A stretch of 64,000 nt of DNA, taken from contig CABYOT010000003.1 of NCBI GenBank assembly GCA_902520695.1, forward strand, positions 35,574-99,573, given 5' to 3'. Below the pieces are notes generated by a model. The model worked only from the letters and a program-made list of their open reading frames with translations, made no database searches and was not told where the DNA came from. The DNA comes from an uncultured Pelagibacteraceae bacterium (GTDB lineage Bacteria; Pseudomonadota; Alphaproteobacteria; Pelagibacterales; Pelagibacteraceae). This document shows, piece by piece, positions 1-8,003 of the stretch. The position numbers were made by a program, and so were the translations under genes. Positions within the stretch are counted from its first letter, which is position 1; every line of letters begins with the position of its first letter.

Positions 1-950
1 CAGATTATTCCAGCTAAACCACTTGAGTAAGTCCAGAAAGGATCACCTTTGGAAACAACATAACCTGCTAACAATCCTCCTGAGAGAGACATTAAAAAGT
101 TCATTGTTATTCCACTAAGTGTGGTTGGCGTTACATAAATTGTGGTTGCGGTAAAGTAGGTTACACCTTCCATGCCATACTCAGGTCCAAGATCGTAAAT
201 TGGAATATTACAAGCCGCATAAAATCCCCAAAAACCAGTATAAATTAAGAATAATCCAACAGTTACTAACCAAGGATTTCTTGGTCCTATGTTTCTAGGT
301 TCACCACTTGATGAAAATTTTCCAATTCTTGGTCCCAAAACAGCAAGTACACCTAAAGCAAATCCACCTGCTACTGCGTGAATTACTCCTGAGGCATAAG
401 CATCATGGTAACCTAGTATCTTCAACATCCATCCGTCAAAGTGCCATCCCCATGCAGCATCTATGCTCCAAAATACAGATCCAATTGCAATCGCAAGAAT
501 TCCAAAAGCAAAAGTAGTAATTCTTTCAATTACAGCACCTGATACAATGGATGCAGCTGTCCATGAGAAAAGTAAAAATGCAGCCCAAAATACTCCACTA
601 ATATGATCTCCTAAGTTTACTGCCATCAATTCACTATTTGGCAGATACCACTTAGCACTAAAAGCTGAGTCATCTGTAATTAGCGCTGCGCTCTCATTCA
701 TTATTGATGGTGCAAGACCTGGCCCAGTTGGAAATGCCCAATAAATCCACCAACCAAATAAAAACCAAGTTACTGTTACTAAAGGTATCAGCATTGTGTT
801 TTTCATTAATGTATGTTGATGATGTTTGTATCGGGAAGCTCCAACTTCATACATACAGAATCCTACGTGGATAAGAAACATTAGTACTACTGTTATCCAA
901 TAGTAAAATTCTGTGAATATGGTTGTCAATGCACCTAGTTCGTCAGTCAT
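1..950 (-). CDS. amt: Ammonium transporter, Amt family (C-terminus cut by window edge)
   Basis: I translated the minus strand from an ATG at 948-950, preceded by a strong ribosome site (TGGAGGTTA). The frame stays open to position 1, so about 316 residues are visible and the C-terminus is missing. The protein has repeated membrane segments and Amt-type sequence: YYWITVVLMFLIHVGF near the start, then WTAASIVSGAVIER, DAAWGWHFDGWM, and YHDAYASGVIHAVAGG carrying the pore-histidine region. Amt proteins carry ammonium (and sometimes methylammonium) across the inner membrane. It is the last gene of a minus-strand run with a GmaS/GlnT-type ligase and glutamate-synthase-like subunits, so it probably recovers nitrogen for, or leaked from, methylamine breakdown. 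The family call is firm; the substrate preference is inferred. Confidence 0.93.
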   Translation of the reverse strand, partial: MTDELGALTTIFTEFYYWITVVLMFLIHVGFCMYEVGASRYKHHQHTLMKNTMLIPLVTVTWFLFGWWIYWAFPTGPGLAPSIMNESAALITDDSAFSAKWYLPNSELMAVNLGDHISGVFWAAFLLFSWTAASIVSGAVIERITTFAFGILAIAIGSVFWSIDAAWGWHFDGWMLKILGYHDAYASGVIHAVAGGFALGVLAVLGPRIGKFSSSGEPRNIGPRNPWLVTVGLFLIYTGFWGFYAACNIPIYDLGPEYGMEGVTYFTATTIYVTPTTLSGITMNFLMSLSGGLLAGYVVSKGDPFWTYSSGLAGII

Positions 951-1084
951 TTAACCTCCAATTGTTTAAACAAATTATTTAAATATTATTATTTCGAATT
1001 ATCGGATCAATCTTAAATAAAACAATTGTATCAATAAAAATTTATAATATTACAACTATAGGTATATATAAATTGTTGGTGATT

Positions 1085-1492
1085 CTAAAATTTTCGATAA
1101 GCTTTTTTTAAATCTACTAATGGGTGATTTGGAGACATTTGAAATTTTACCAATAGTTCTCTTGCTATCATGTCTCTATCTTGTTGGTTATTTGGTAATT
1201 TAATTTTTTTCGGAATAGTTACCCAACCATTTGCGTTTCTATCAAAAACTGCAGGTCTATCTTCTTCATATCCCATGTGAACATCTTCCAACCAATTTAA
1301 ATCATCCCAACCCATTGCTTCGATATATTTTTTTAGGAAAGGAGTTATTCTTGAATAGTCTGGCAATAAATTCACATCATATCTATAACCAATAGTTTGG
1401 CCTATCATCTTTTCTCGAGCAGTCTCTTTCTTTTTACCTAACTGACCTTTAACCTTTTTTTTGCTCGATTTTTTAGTTTTTTTCTTTGGCAT
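1085..1492 (-). CDS. Small Lys-rich protein downstream of the GlxD/MgsC gene, function unknown
   Basis: This is a 135-residue protein starting 2 bases after the upstream glutamate-synthase-like gene ends, so it is almost certainly co-transcribed. The first 25 or so residues are nearly all Lys, Ser and Thr (PKKKTKKSSKKK), like a disordered nucleic-acid-binding or anionic-partner tail. Residues about 35-135 look folded, with aromatic and acidic positions (YIEAMGWDDLNWLEDVHMGY) and a conserved-looking end (HPLVDLKKAYRKF). No signal peptide or membrane segment is visible. I do not recognise a family. The position suggests an accessory or assembly role for the three-subunit synthase, but that is inference only. 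Confidence 0.6.
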   Translation of the reverse strand: MPKKKTKKSSKKKVKGQLGKKKETAREKMIGQTIGYRYDVNLLPDYSRITPFLKKYIEAMGWDDLNWLEDVHMGYEEDRPAVFDRNANGWVTIPKKIKLPNNQQDRDMIARELLVKFQMSPNHPLVDLKKAYRKF

Positions 1493-1494
1493 AA

Positions 1495-2889
1495 TTATAT
1501 TTTATGAAAATCGTCAACTCCTACTGTGTGATTTGTTCCAGAAAGTGGTACTTTTGCTAAAGCAGAAGCTTCCATTGTTAAAGCTGCCATATCTTCTGGC
1601 TCTAATGAATGGATATTTGTTTTACCACAAGCTCTTGCTAATAATTGTGCTTCTAAAGTCATAGTGTGTAAGTAATTATATACTCTAAGAGCTGCCTCAT
1701 CTGGATTTAGTCTTTTTCTCAATTTAGGATCCTGAGTAGCAACACCAACTGGGCAACGACCAGTATGACAGTGATAACAATGTCCTGCTGGTACTCCCAT
1801 TTCTTTTTCAAAATTAGACTCAGGAATTTCTTTATTACAATTAAGTGCAATCATAGCCCCAGTACCTATAGCAATAGCATCTGCTCCAAGAGCTAATGCT
1901 TTTGCCATGTCAGCTCCATCTCTAACACCACCTGCATAAATAAGAGTAACTTTTCCAGTTTTTCCAACATCATCTATTGCTCTTCTTGCTTCTCTGATCG
2001 CAGCTATTCCAGGTATACCTGTGTTTGCTGCTGCGATGTGTGGTCCAGCGCCTGTTGAACCTTCCATACCATCTAGATAAATAGAGTCAGGATCACATTT
2101 TGCTGCCATACGAACATCATCATAAACTTTTGCTGCACCAAGTTTTAATTGTATTGGAACTTTATTTTTGGTTAACTCTCTTAGCTCTTGAACTTTTAAA
2201 GCTAAATCATCTGGTCCTAACCAATCAGGATGTCTAGCAGGAGACCTTTGATCAATACCAGCTGGTAGTGATCTCATTTCTGCTACTTGGTCAGTAACTT
2301 TTTGACCCATCAAGTGACCACCCATTCCAACTTTTTGTCCTTGACCAATGAACACTTCAATTCCATCAGCAAGTTGAGCATGATGCGGATTAAATCCATA
2401 TCTTGATTGAATACATTGATAGTACCATTTTTCTGAATATCTTCTTTCATCAGGTATCATTCCACCTTCACCCGAACATGTTGCGCTACCGGCCATAGTT
2501 GCTCCTCTTGCAAGCGCTGTTTTAGCTTCATAAGATAAAGCTCCAAAACTCATACCTGTAATATAAACCGGTATATCTAATTCTACTGGGTTTTCACATC
2601 TTGGACCAATTATAGTTTTTGTTTCACATTTTTCTCTGTAACCTTCGATTACAAATCTTGTAAGAGTTCCAGGTAAAAAAACTAAATCGTCAAATGTAGG
2701 AATTTTTTTCATCAGAGCCATACCTCTCATTCGGTATCTTCCTAACTGAGCTTTAATATGAATGTCGTCGATTACTTCTGGTGTAAATATAGCGTTATAA
2801 CCTAGTAAACTTTTATTTCTTTTTGAAAATTCACTACCACCATTCCCATTTGAATGACCATTTGATTTTCCATTTTTTTTCTTTGCCAT
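1495..2889 (-). CDS. glxD: Glutamate-synthase-like FMN subunit (GlxD / N-methylglutamate synthase subunit C type)
   Basis: This 464-residue protein corresponds to the central FMN-binding barrel of glutamate synthase as a stand-alone subunit. Visible motifs are ITGMSFGALSYEAK, GQGQKVGMGGHLMG, a substrate/FMN loop GSTGAGPHIAA, IYAGGVRDGADMAKALALGA, and the cysteine cluster CYHCHTGRCPVGVATQDP that binds an iron-sulfur cluster in the family. The N-terminal 20 residues are low-complexity (Lys, Asn, Gly). It overlaps the GlxC gene by one base. In the N-methylglutamate pathway (MgsABC) such three-part enzymes convert gamma-glutamylmethylamide or methylamine to N-methylglutamate; in other bacteria GlxBCD has no firmly known role. 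The GmaS-type ligase and TMAO genes nearby favour the methylamine role. Confidence 0.85.
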   Translation of the reverse strand: MAKKKNGKSNGHSNGNGGSEFSKRNKSLLGYNAIFTPEVIDDIHIKAQLGRYRMRGMALMKKIPTFDDLVFLPGTLTRFVIEGYREKCETKTIIGPRCENPVELDIPVYITGMSFGALSYEAKTALARGATMAGSATCSGEGGMIPDERRYSEKWYYQCIQSRYGFNPHHAQLADGIEVFIGQGQKVGMGGHLMGQKVTDQVAEMRSLPAGIDQRSPARHPDWLGPDDLALKVQELRELTKNKVPIQLKLGAAKVYDDVRMAAKCDPDSIYLDGMEGSTGAGPHIAAANTGIPGIAAIREARRAIDDVGKTGKVTLIYAGGVRDGADMAKALALGADAIAIGTGAMIALNCNKEIPESNFEKEMGVPAGHCYHCHTGRCPVGVATQDPKLRKRLNPDEAALRVYNYLHTMTLEAQLLARACGKTNIHSLEPEDMAALTMEASALAKVPLSGTNHTVGVDDFHKI

Positions 2890-3743
2890 TAAATTGCTCC
2901 TTTTTTCTCAGTTGGTTCTAAAGCGTCGTAATTCCAAAGTTTTTTACCTGCAACTACTTTTGTCATTTTTGAAACATCAAAATTTTCGCCAATTTCTGCT
3001 ACTTTAAGTTTTCTTTTAATCCAATCTACATCACTTTTTGTCATAGGCGACTCAATCGCATCACTCCCAAATGAACCAATTTTTCCACCGACATAAATGG
3101 TTCCATCATACATTGAATCTCCAAGGTTTATACCAACATTACCTAAAATTATTATTCTTCCTCTTTGCATCATAAAGCCAGTGAATGCTCCAGCATCACC
3201 ACCAACAATAATTGTTCCACCTTTTTGATCAATTCCTGTTCTAGCACCAACGCTACCTTTACATATTAAATCTCCACCTCTAACTGCTGCACCAAAACAT
3301 GATCCTGCATTTTTTTCTATTACTACTTTTCCTGCCATCATATTTTCTGCACATGACCATCCAACTCTACCATTAATTCTTACCGTTGGACCGTCAATAG
3401 AACCAACACCAAAATAACCCAAACTTCCTTCAAATATTAAATTTAATTTATTTAACACCCCAACACCTAAACTATGTTTTCCTTGTGGGTTCTTTATAAC
3501 TATTGTTCCATAACCTTGACTCATTAGCTCATCAATTTTTTTGTTTGCCTCTTTGCAGTCTAGATCATTTACATCAAGGTCAATTCTTTTGTTAAAATCA
3601 ACATCATAAGTTCCCCAATAGTAAAAGTTTTCTGCCTCATCAGGATTAAAAAATTTTTGTTGAGTTTTACCTGTTAGAACTTCAGTATGAAGTCCCATTG
3701 ATTGGGCTTTGGTCTTTTTTTCTGTTGTTTTTAAATTTGCCAT
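2889..3743 (-). CDS. glxC: Glutamate-synthase-like beta-helix subunit (GlxC / MgsB type)
   Basis: This 284-residue protein matches the C-terminal GXGXG domain of glutamate synthase alpha subunit. The repeated glycine-rich turns of a right-handed beta-helix run through the middle: LGVGVLNKLNLIFEGSLGYF, GRVGWSCAENMMAG, GAAVRGGDLICKGSVGART, GGTIIVGGDAGAFTG, GRIIILGNVGINLG and GTIYVGGKIGSFG. This domain normally holds the amidotransferase and synthase parts together. Its start overlaps the GlxB gene by 13 bases and its end overlaps GlxD by one base, so the three subunits are translationally coupled. Function is as for the neighbouring subunits: probable N-methylglutamate synthase. Confidence 0.85.
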   Translation of the reverse strand: MANLKTTEKKTKAQSMGLHTEVLTGKTQQKFFNPDEAENFYYWGTYDVDFNKRIDLDVNDLDCKEANKKIDELMSQGYGTIVIKNPQGKHSLGVGVLNKLNLIFEGSLGYFGVGSIDGPTVRINGRVGWSCAENMMAGKVVIEKNAGSCFGAAVRGGDLICKGSVGARTGIDQKGGTIIVGGDAGAFTGFMMQRGRIIILGNVGINLGDSMYDGTIYVGGKIGSFGSDAIESPMTKSDVDWIKRKLKVAEIGENFDVSKMTKVVAGKKLWNYDALEPTEKKGAI

Positions 3744-4672
3744 ACTTTTACCTCCCCATCAAATGGATCATATGTATCTATTTCATGCGGCAAGATAGAT
3801 CTTATTGCTATTTCCTCAGAGCCCATAGCAACTAAATCATCTGACTCGTATAAGACTAATGGTTTTGCTGCCATTGTATCTTTAGCCATTCCTAAAGAAT
3901 CTTTCGTTGCAACAAAATATGTAAACACTCCATCTAAACCTGACAAACTATCCTTCATGCCTTCTTCTAATGAAGCTCCATTTCTCATTTTCTCAGCTAA
4001 ATAAACAGCTATCAGCTCAGAGTCACATTCAGACATAAATCTCATCCCTTTATTCTCTAACACTCTTCTATTGTTCCAATAATTTGTAAGTTGACCGTTG
4101 TGTACAACTGATACATCACTAAATGGATAACCCCAAAATGGGTGGGCAGATTTAATATCTACTCCAGACTCAGTTGCCATTCTAGCATGTCCAATACCAT
4201 GTGTTCCTTTAACTTTACCTAGATCATATCTTTCAGATACTGCCTGTGCATCTCCTAGGTCTTTGATCAATTCTAATGATTTCCCAATAGACAATATCTC
4301 CACACTTTCTATGCTTTCAATTTTTTTTGAAAACTCCATTAAATCCTGGTCATATTTCATTTCATATCTATAAGAGTAAGGAGTTAACTTTTCTTCTTTC
4401 ACAACTGTAGCATTAAGGTTTTTTAGCATCTGGTCGACAAGTTCTTTTCTTTTGTCATAAACACTATCATCTTCATTAACTGATGTGCTTCCTTCTCCAA
4501 CATTTTCCCCAACTTTAAATCTCATTATAAAATTTTCTCCATCATTATCTGCATAGAGAGCGTATCCGGTTGAGTCAGGACCTCTATGTTTTAATGCTTG
4601 AAGCATTAATTGTAACTCGTTCCCGACATCTGAGGATTTTCCTCTATGAATAAGTCCAGCAATACCGCACAT
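3731..4672 (-). CDS. glxB: Class II glutamine amidotransferase subunit (GlxB / MgsA type)
   Basis: This 313-residue protein begins MCGIAGLIHRG, the N-terminal-nucleophile signature in which Cys2 becomes the catalytic residue after Met removal. Family motifs follow: LKHRGPDSTGY, GIGHARMATES, SVVHNGQLTNY and MSECDSELIAVYLAE. It would remove the amide group of glutamine, or methylamide of gamma-glutamylmethylamide, and pass the amine to the FMN subunit. Residues about 55-150 form a longer insert than in the amidotransferase domain of ordinary glutamate synthase. It is first of the coupled glxBCD trio and sits 22 bases after the GmaS-type ligase gene. Confidence 0.86.
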   Translation of the reverse strand: MCGIAGLIHRGKSSDVGNELQLMLQALKHRGPDSTGYALYADNDGENFIMRFKVGENVGEGSTSVNEDDSVYDKRKELVDQMLKNLNATVVKEEKLTPYSYRYEMKYDQDLMEFSKKIESIESVEILSIGKSLELIKDLGDAQAVSERYDLGKVKGTHGIGHARMATESGVDIKSAHPFWGYPFSDVSVVHNGQLTNYWNNRRVLENKGMRFMSECDSELIAVYLAEKMRNGASLEEGMKDSLSGLDGVFTYFVATKDSLGMAKDTMAAKPLVLYESDDLVAMGSEEIAIRSILPHEIDTYDPFDGEVKVWQI

Positions 4673-4694
4673 TTTTTTCCTTTCCTAATTTACC

Positions 4695-6164
4695 TTATGG
4701 TAAGCAATCCAAGTATGTATCAAGATCCCATTGAGTTGTTGCTCCAAGAAATCTTTCCCACTCATCGTTTTTATACCAATGGAAAACTTTATACATTTCA
4801 TCAGGCATTGCTGATTTGATTACCTCATCCTCAGCAAGTCTATTTAACGCTTCACCAAGACTTAGTGGTAATTTTTTAACATCTTTACCAGCTTTTTGAG
4901 CTTCATAAATATTTCTAGATTCAGGTTTAGCTGGTTTCATTTTTTTTGATATTCCCTCATCACAAGCTTTTAGCAAAGCTGCACCTAGTAAGTATGGATT
5001 ATGCATTGAGTCAACAGATCTATACTCAAATCTTCCAGGTGCTGAAACTCTTAATCCACAAGTTCTATTTTGATATCCCCAGTCAGCATATACTGGTGCC
5101 CAAAAACCCTGGTCCCACAACCTTCGATATGAATTAACCGTAGATGATCCTAGAGCTGTCAAAGCTGGTAAATGTTTCATTATACCAGCAATTGATTGAA
5201 GTCCAATTTTTCCAGGCAACTGCATATCCTTTGTGTCTGGCATAAAAGTGTTTGTTCCGCCAGATACATAACTAAACACTTCTTCAACTCCCGGAAGTTT
5301 TTTATTTCCTAATTTGTTAACAGAAACTTTTCCACCTTTCCATAAAGACATGTTAGTGTGACATCCACTTGCAGATACACCCATGAACGGTTTAGTCATA
5401 AAGCAAGCTATTAGATTGTTCTCTCTTGCAACTTGGGCACAAATTTGCCTATATGTTGATAATCTATCAGCATTTCTCAAAACATTATCATAAGTCCAAT
5501 TAAGTTCTAGTTGTCCAGGAGCATCTTCATGATCACCTTGTATCATGTCCAATCCCATCGCTTTTGAATATTCTATTACTTTCATAAAAACTGGTCTCAA
5601 AGACTCGAATTGATCGATATGATAACAAAAAGGTTTAGAAAAACCTTTACCAGTTGGAGTTCCATCATCATTTTTAGTTAACCACATCATTTCTGGTTCA
5701 GTGCCAACTCTTAATTCTAGTCCATGTTTCTTTTTAAATTCGTCACTAAAAATTCTTAAATTTCCTCTGCAATCAGAAGTTAAGTGTCCACCCGGATTTT
5801 TTCTCTCTTCTCTATTTCTAAAACATGTTACAAAAACTCTTCCAACTCTTTTATCCCATGGTAATTGCACAAACGTTTCTGGGTCTGGTATTCCCACCAA
5901 CTCCATGGCTTCTGGTCCGTAACCAATATAGTTATTGTGCCTGTCCAAAAATAAATTTGCTGTTGCTCCATATACTAATTGAAAACCTTTTTCAGCAGTC
6001 CTTTCCCAATGGTCTGCAGGGATACCTTTGCCTACTACTCTACCTGTTACCGAAATAAATTGGTAATATATGTATGTTATTCCTAATTCGTTAATTTTTT
6101 CTCTTACTTTTTTAACTAAATTTGCTCTACCTGGTTGATTTACATGTTTTTCTAGATCAGTCAT
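4695..6164 (-). CDS. gmaS: Glutamine synthetase type III / gamma-glutamylmethylamide synthetase (GmaS/GlnT family)
   Basis: This 489-residue protein is a glutamine-synthetase-fold ligase. Motifs include GTEPEMMW, GQLELNW, GCHTNMSLW (catalytic loop with His), NSYRRLWDQGFWAP and RFEYRSVDSMHNPYLLGAALL. The adenylylation loop of type I glutamine synthetase is not evident. The family holds both type III glutamine synthetases and GmaS, which joins methylamine to glutamate at the cost of ATP. The two cannot be told apart from motifs alone. I favour GmaS because the gene leads directly into the three MgsABC-like subunits and lies between TMAO demethylase and an ammonium transporter. An FAD oxidoreductase gene lies 66 bases upstream. 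Confidence 0.8.
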   Translation of the reverse strand: MTDLEKHVNQPGRANLVKKVREKINELGITYIYYQFISVTGRVVGKGIPADHWERTAEKGFQLVYGATANLFLDRHNNYIGYGPEAMELVGIPDPETFVQLPWDKRVGRVFVTCFRNREERKNPGGHLTSDCRGNLRIFSDEFKKKHGLELRVGTEPEMMWLTKNDDGTPTGKGFSKPFCYHIDQFESLRPVFMKVIEYSKAMGLDMIQGDHEDAPGQLELNWTYDNVLRNADRLSTYRQICAQVARENNLIACFMTKPFMGVSASGCHTNMSLWKGGKVSVNKLGNKKLPGVEEVFSYVSGGTNTFMPDTKDMQLPGKIGLQSIAGIMKHLPALTALGSSTVNSYRRLWDQGFWAPVYADWGYQNRTCGLRVSAPGRFEYRSVDSMHNPYLLGAALLKACDEGISKKMKPAKPESRNIYEAQKAGKDVKKLPLSLGEALNRLAEDEVIKSAMPDEMYKVFHWYKNDEWERFLGATTQWDLDTYLDCLP

Positions 6165-6230
6165 TTTCCCCCTAAGAATTTTTAGAACAAAAAGTTAACT
6201 GAAAAAAAAACATCTGTCTACTTAGATAAA

Positions 6231-7556
6231 TTAACTCCAAGGGAACGGACTGTTAGATGTCGGATGCAATTCACCTTTCGCGTATCGATTGAATCTAAAC
6301 GGTTTTAATAATTCGCTCTCTGTACCTAAAATTTCTTTTGCTACTAGCTCTCCAACTCCAATCATTTTATAACCATGGTTAGAGTCTGCTATCATATAAA
6401 CGTTTTCTAAAAATCTATCGAAAATTGGAAAAGAATCTGGTGTCATACATCCAAGTCCGCCTGATGGTCCTTTTCTATATAAATCTGATTTTCCTTCAAA
6501 TCTTTTTTGACAATGAGCTAAAGCTGAACACCACATATCATTAAAAGCTTCTGTAGTTTGATATTCAGGGGACTCTATTCCATACGGATCAACGTTTACT
6601 TGATCAAAATGTTTATCAACAATGTAAGGTGAAGTTCCACCTTGAACACCAAGTCCGTCAATATCTGGTTTGTAATATATTCCCCAAATTTTATCTGTAA
6701 TTAATTTTTTAGTTTTATCTGAATATAAAGGAGCTGTTGAGTCTACATGGATTACAGGTGGCTGTTCACCATTGTCCATTTTTAAAAAATCTGGTTCTAC
6801 ACCAAGTACACCCTCTTGAAGCATCCAATATTTCCACATGTCGGTTTCGTGAATTCTGCCATCCTTACCTTTAATATTTGCAGTTTTAGGAAGTTCTAAC
6901 ATATTCCAAAAATCTCTTGCCCAAGGACCTGCTCCAACGACAACTTGTTCACATTCAATTGTACCTTTATCTGTTTCAACTCCTGTGACGGCTTTGCTGT
7001 TACTTCCTCTTTTGAAGCCAGTGACTTTTACACCTTTCATTACTTCAACACCATTTGAAGTAGATTTATGTTCAAGGGCTTTAATTGAATCTTTATTAAA
7101 AGCGTATCCACCTTTTTTTTCATGAAGAACAGATGTTATACCTTGTGCTTGCCAATCACCAAACATACCTTTCATATATTTCATACAATCTTTTTCACTT
7201 TCTATAAATTCAGATTCGTAGCCTATTGCTTTTTGTTGTTCGTATATTGTTGCAACATCTGCATGCATTACTTCTGGTGAAATCTGTAAATAACCAACTG
7301 CATTATATTTAAATGCTTTAGGGTCGCTCTCCCAAACTGAAACTGAATGAGCCATTAATTCTCTCATTGCAGGCTGAAAATAATTATTCCTTACAACTCC
7401 ACACGCAATACCACTCGCTCCAGCTGCAGTATCTTTTTTTTCTAATACAACAATGTCACCTGGATTCTTATAAGTTTCAGAAAGCTTCCAAGCAGTACTA
7501 AGACCGTGAATTCCTCCTCCAACGATTACTACTTTAGCTTTTGTCGGTAATGACAT
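6231..7556 (-). CDS. FAD-dependent amine oxidoreductase (DAO family) in the methylamine locus
   Basis: This 441-residue protein has an N-terminal dinucleotide-binding fold (VVIVGGGIHGLSTAW, then VVLEKKD and SGIACGVVRNNYFQP) and a C-terminal DAO-type motif (GCMTPDSFPIFDRF, NHGYKMIGVGELVAKEI). It resembles sarcosine oxidase beta and dimethylglycine-dehydrogenase N-terminal halves but has no folate-binding domain. It ends in a conserved-looking SPFPWS. It lies between the small winged-helix gene and the GmaS-type gene on the same strand. The window lacks a dedicated multi-subunit N-methylglutamate dehydrogenase beside these genes, so this enzyme could oxidise N-methylglutamate or another N-methyl amino acid. 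The substrate is inferred from position. Confidence 0.8.
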   Translation of the reverse strand: MSLPTKAKVVIVGGGIHGLSTAWKLSETYKNPGDIVVLEKKDTAAGASGIACGVVRNNYFQPAMRELMAHSVSVWESDPKAFKYNAVGYLQISPEVMHADVATIYEQQKAIGYESEFIESEKDCMKYMKGMFGDWQAQGITSVLHEKKGGYAFNKDSIKALEHKSTSNGVEVMKGVKVTGFKRGSNSKAVTGVETDKGTIECEQVVVGAGPWARDFWNMLELPKTANIKGKDGRIHETDMWKYWMLQEGVLGVEPDFLKMDNGEQPPVIHVDSTAPLYSDKTKKLITDKIWGIYYKPDIDGLGVQGGTSPYIVDKHFDQVNVDPYGIESPEYQTTEAFNDMWCSALAHCQKRFEGKSDLYRKGPSGGLGCMTPDSFPIFDRFLENVYMIADSNHGYKMIGVGELVAKEILGTESELLKPFRFNRYAKGELHPTSNSPFPWS

Positions 7557-7652
7557 GCTAAAACATTATTTTTAGAAAAGAGTTAAATATATAATTATTT
7601 TTATATATAAAATTTAGAAATAAAAACTTATAGAACTTAGGATTGCCTATTA

Positions 7653-8003
7653 TCAAAAGCTCAAATTTTTAAGAGTAGATAAATAATCGTTAAATTCCGT
7701 GATAAACGAAGTACTTGGTTTTATATGTTTTTTTCTCTGATCTTGAGCGGTTTTTTCTAAATAAAAAAAACCTTTTTCACATGCCTCATTAATTATTAAT
7801 GCAGATTTTGGTCTAGATGTTTTAAATAGTTTAGTTTTTAGCTCCTCTACTGATAAGTTCTGTTTTTGCTTAAATGCTGACATTACTAGAAGCATCATAT
7901 GATAGTGAGAGGGTGATTTTCTAAAAAAATAGTTACTTGATGTGTGTGAAAGTTTCATTTGATCTTCCCAAAACTCTAACAAATCCTTAGTTGATTTAGT
8001 CAT
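7653..8003 (-). CDS. Small winged-helix (MarR-like) regulator candidate coupled to tdm
   Basis: This 116-residue protein starts inside the tdm stop codon (TAATG), so it is translated with TMAO demethylase. Residues about 50-110 fit a winged-helix pattern: a helix with LSVEELKTKLF, a recognition-helix-like stretch SRPKSALIINEACEKGFFYLEKT, a charged wing DQRKKHIKPSTSF like the DxRxxxxxLT wing of MarR proteins, and a closing helix EFNDYLSTL. No ligand domain or membrane segment is visible. If it binds DNA, the paired palindromes between tdm and tmoX (10365-10415) are the obvious target. The fold assignment is by eye and the regulatory role is inference. Confidence 0.5.
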   Translation of the reverse strand: MTKSTKDLLEFWEDQMKLSHTSSNYFFRKSPSHYHMMLLVMSAFKQKQNLSVEELKTKLFKTSRPKSALIINEACEKGFFYLEKTAQDQRKKHIKPSTSFITEFNDYLSTLKNLSF

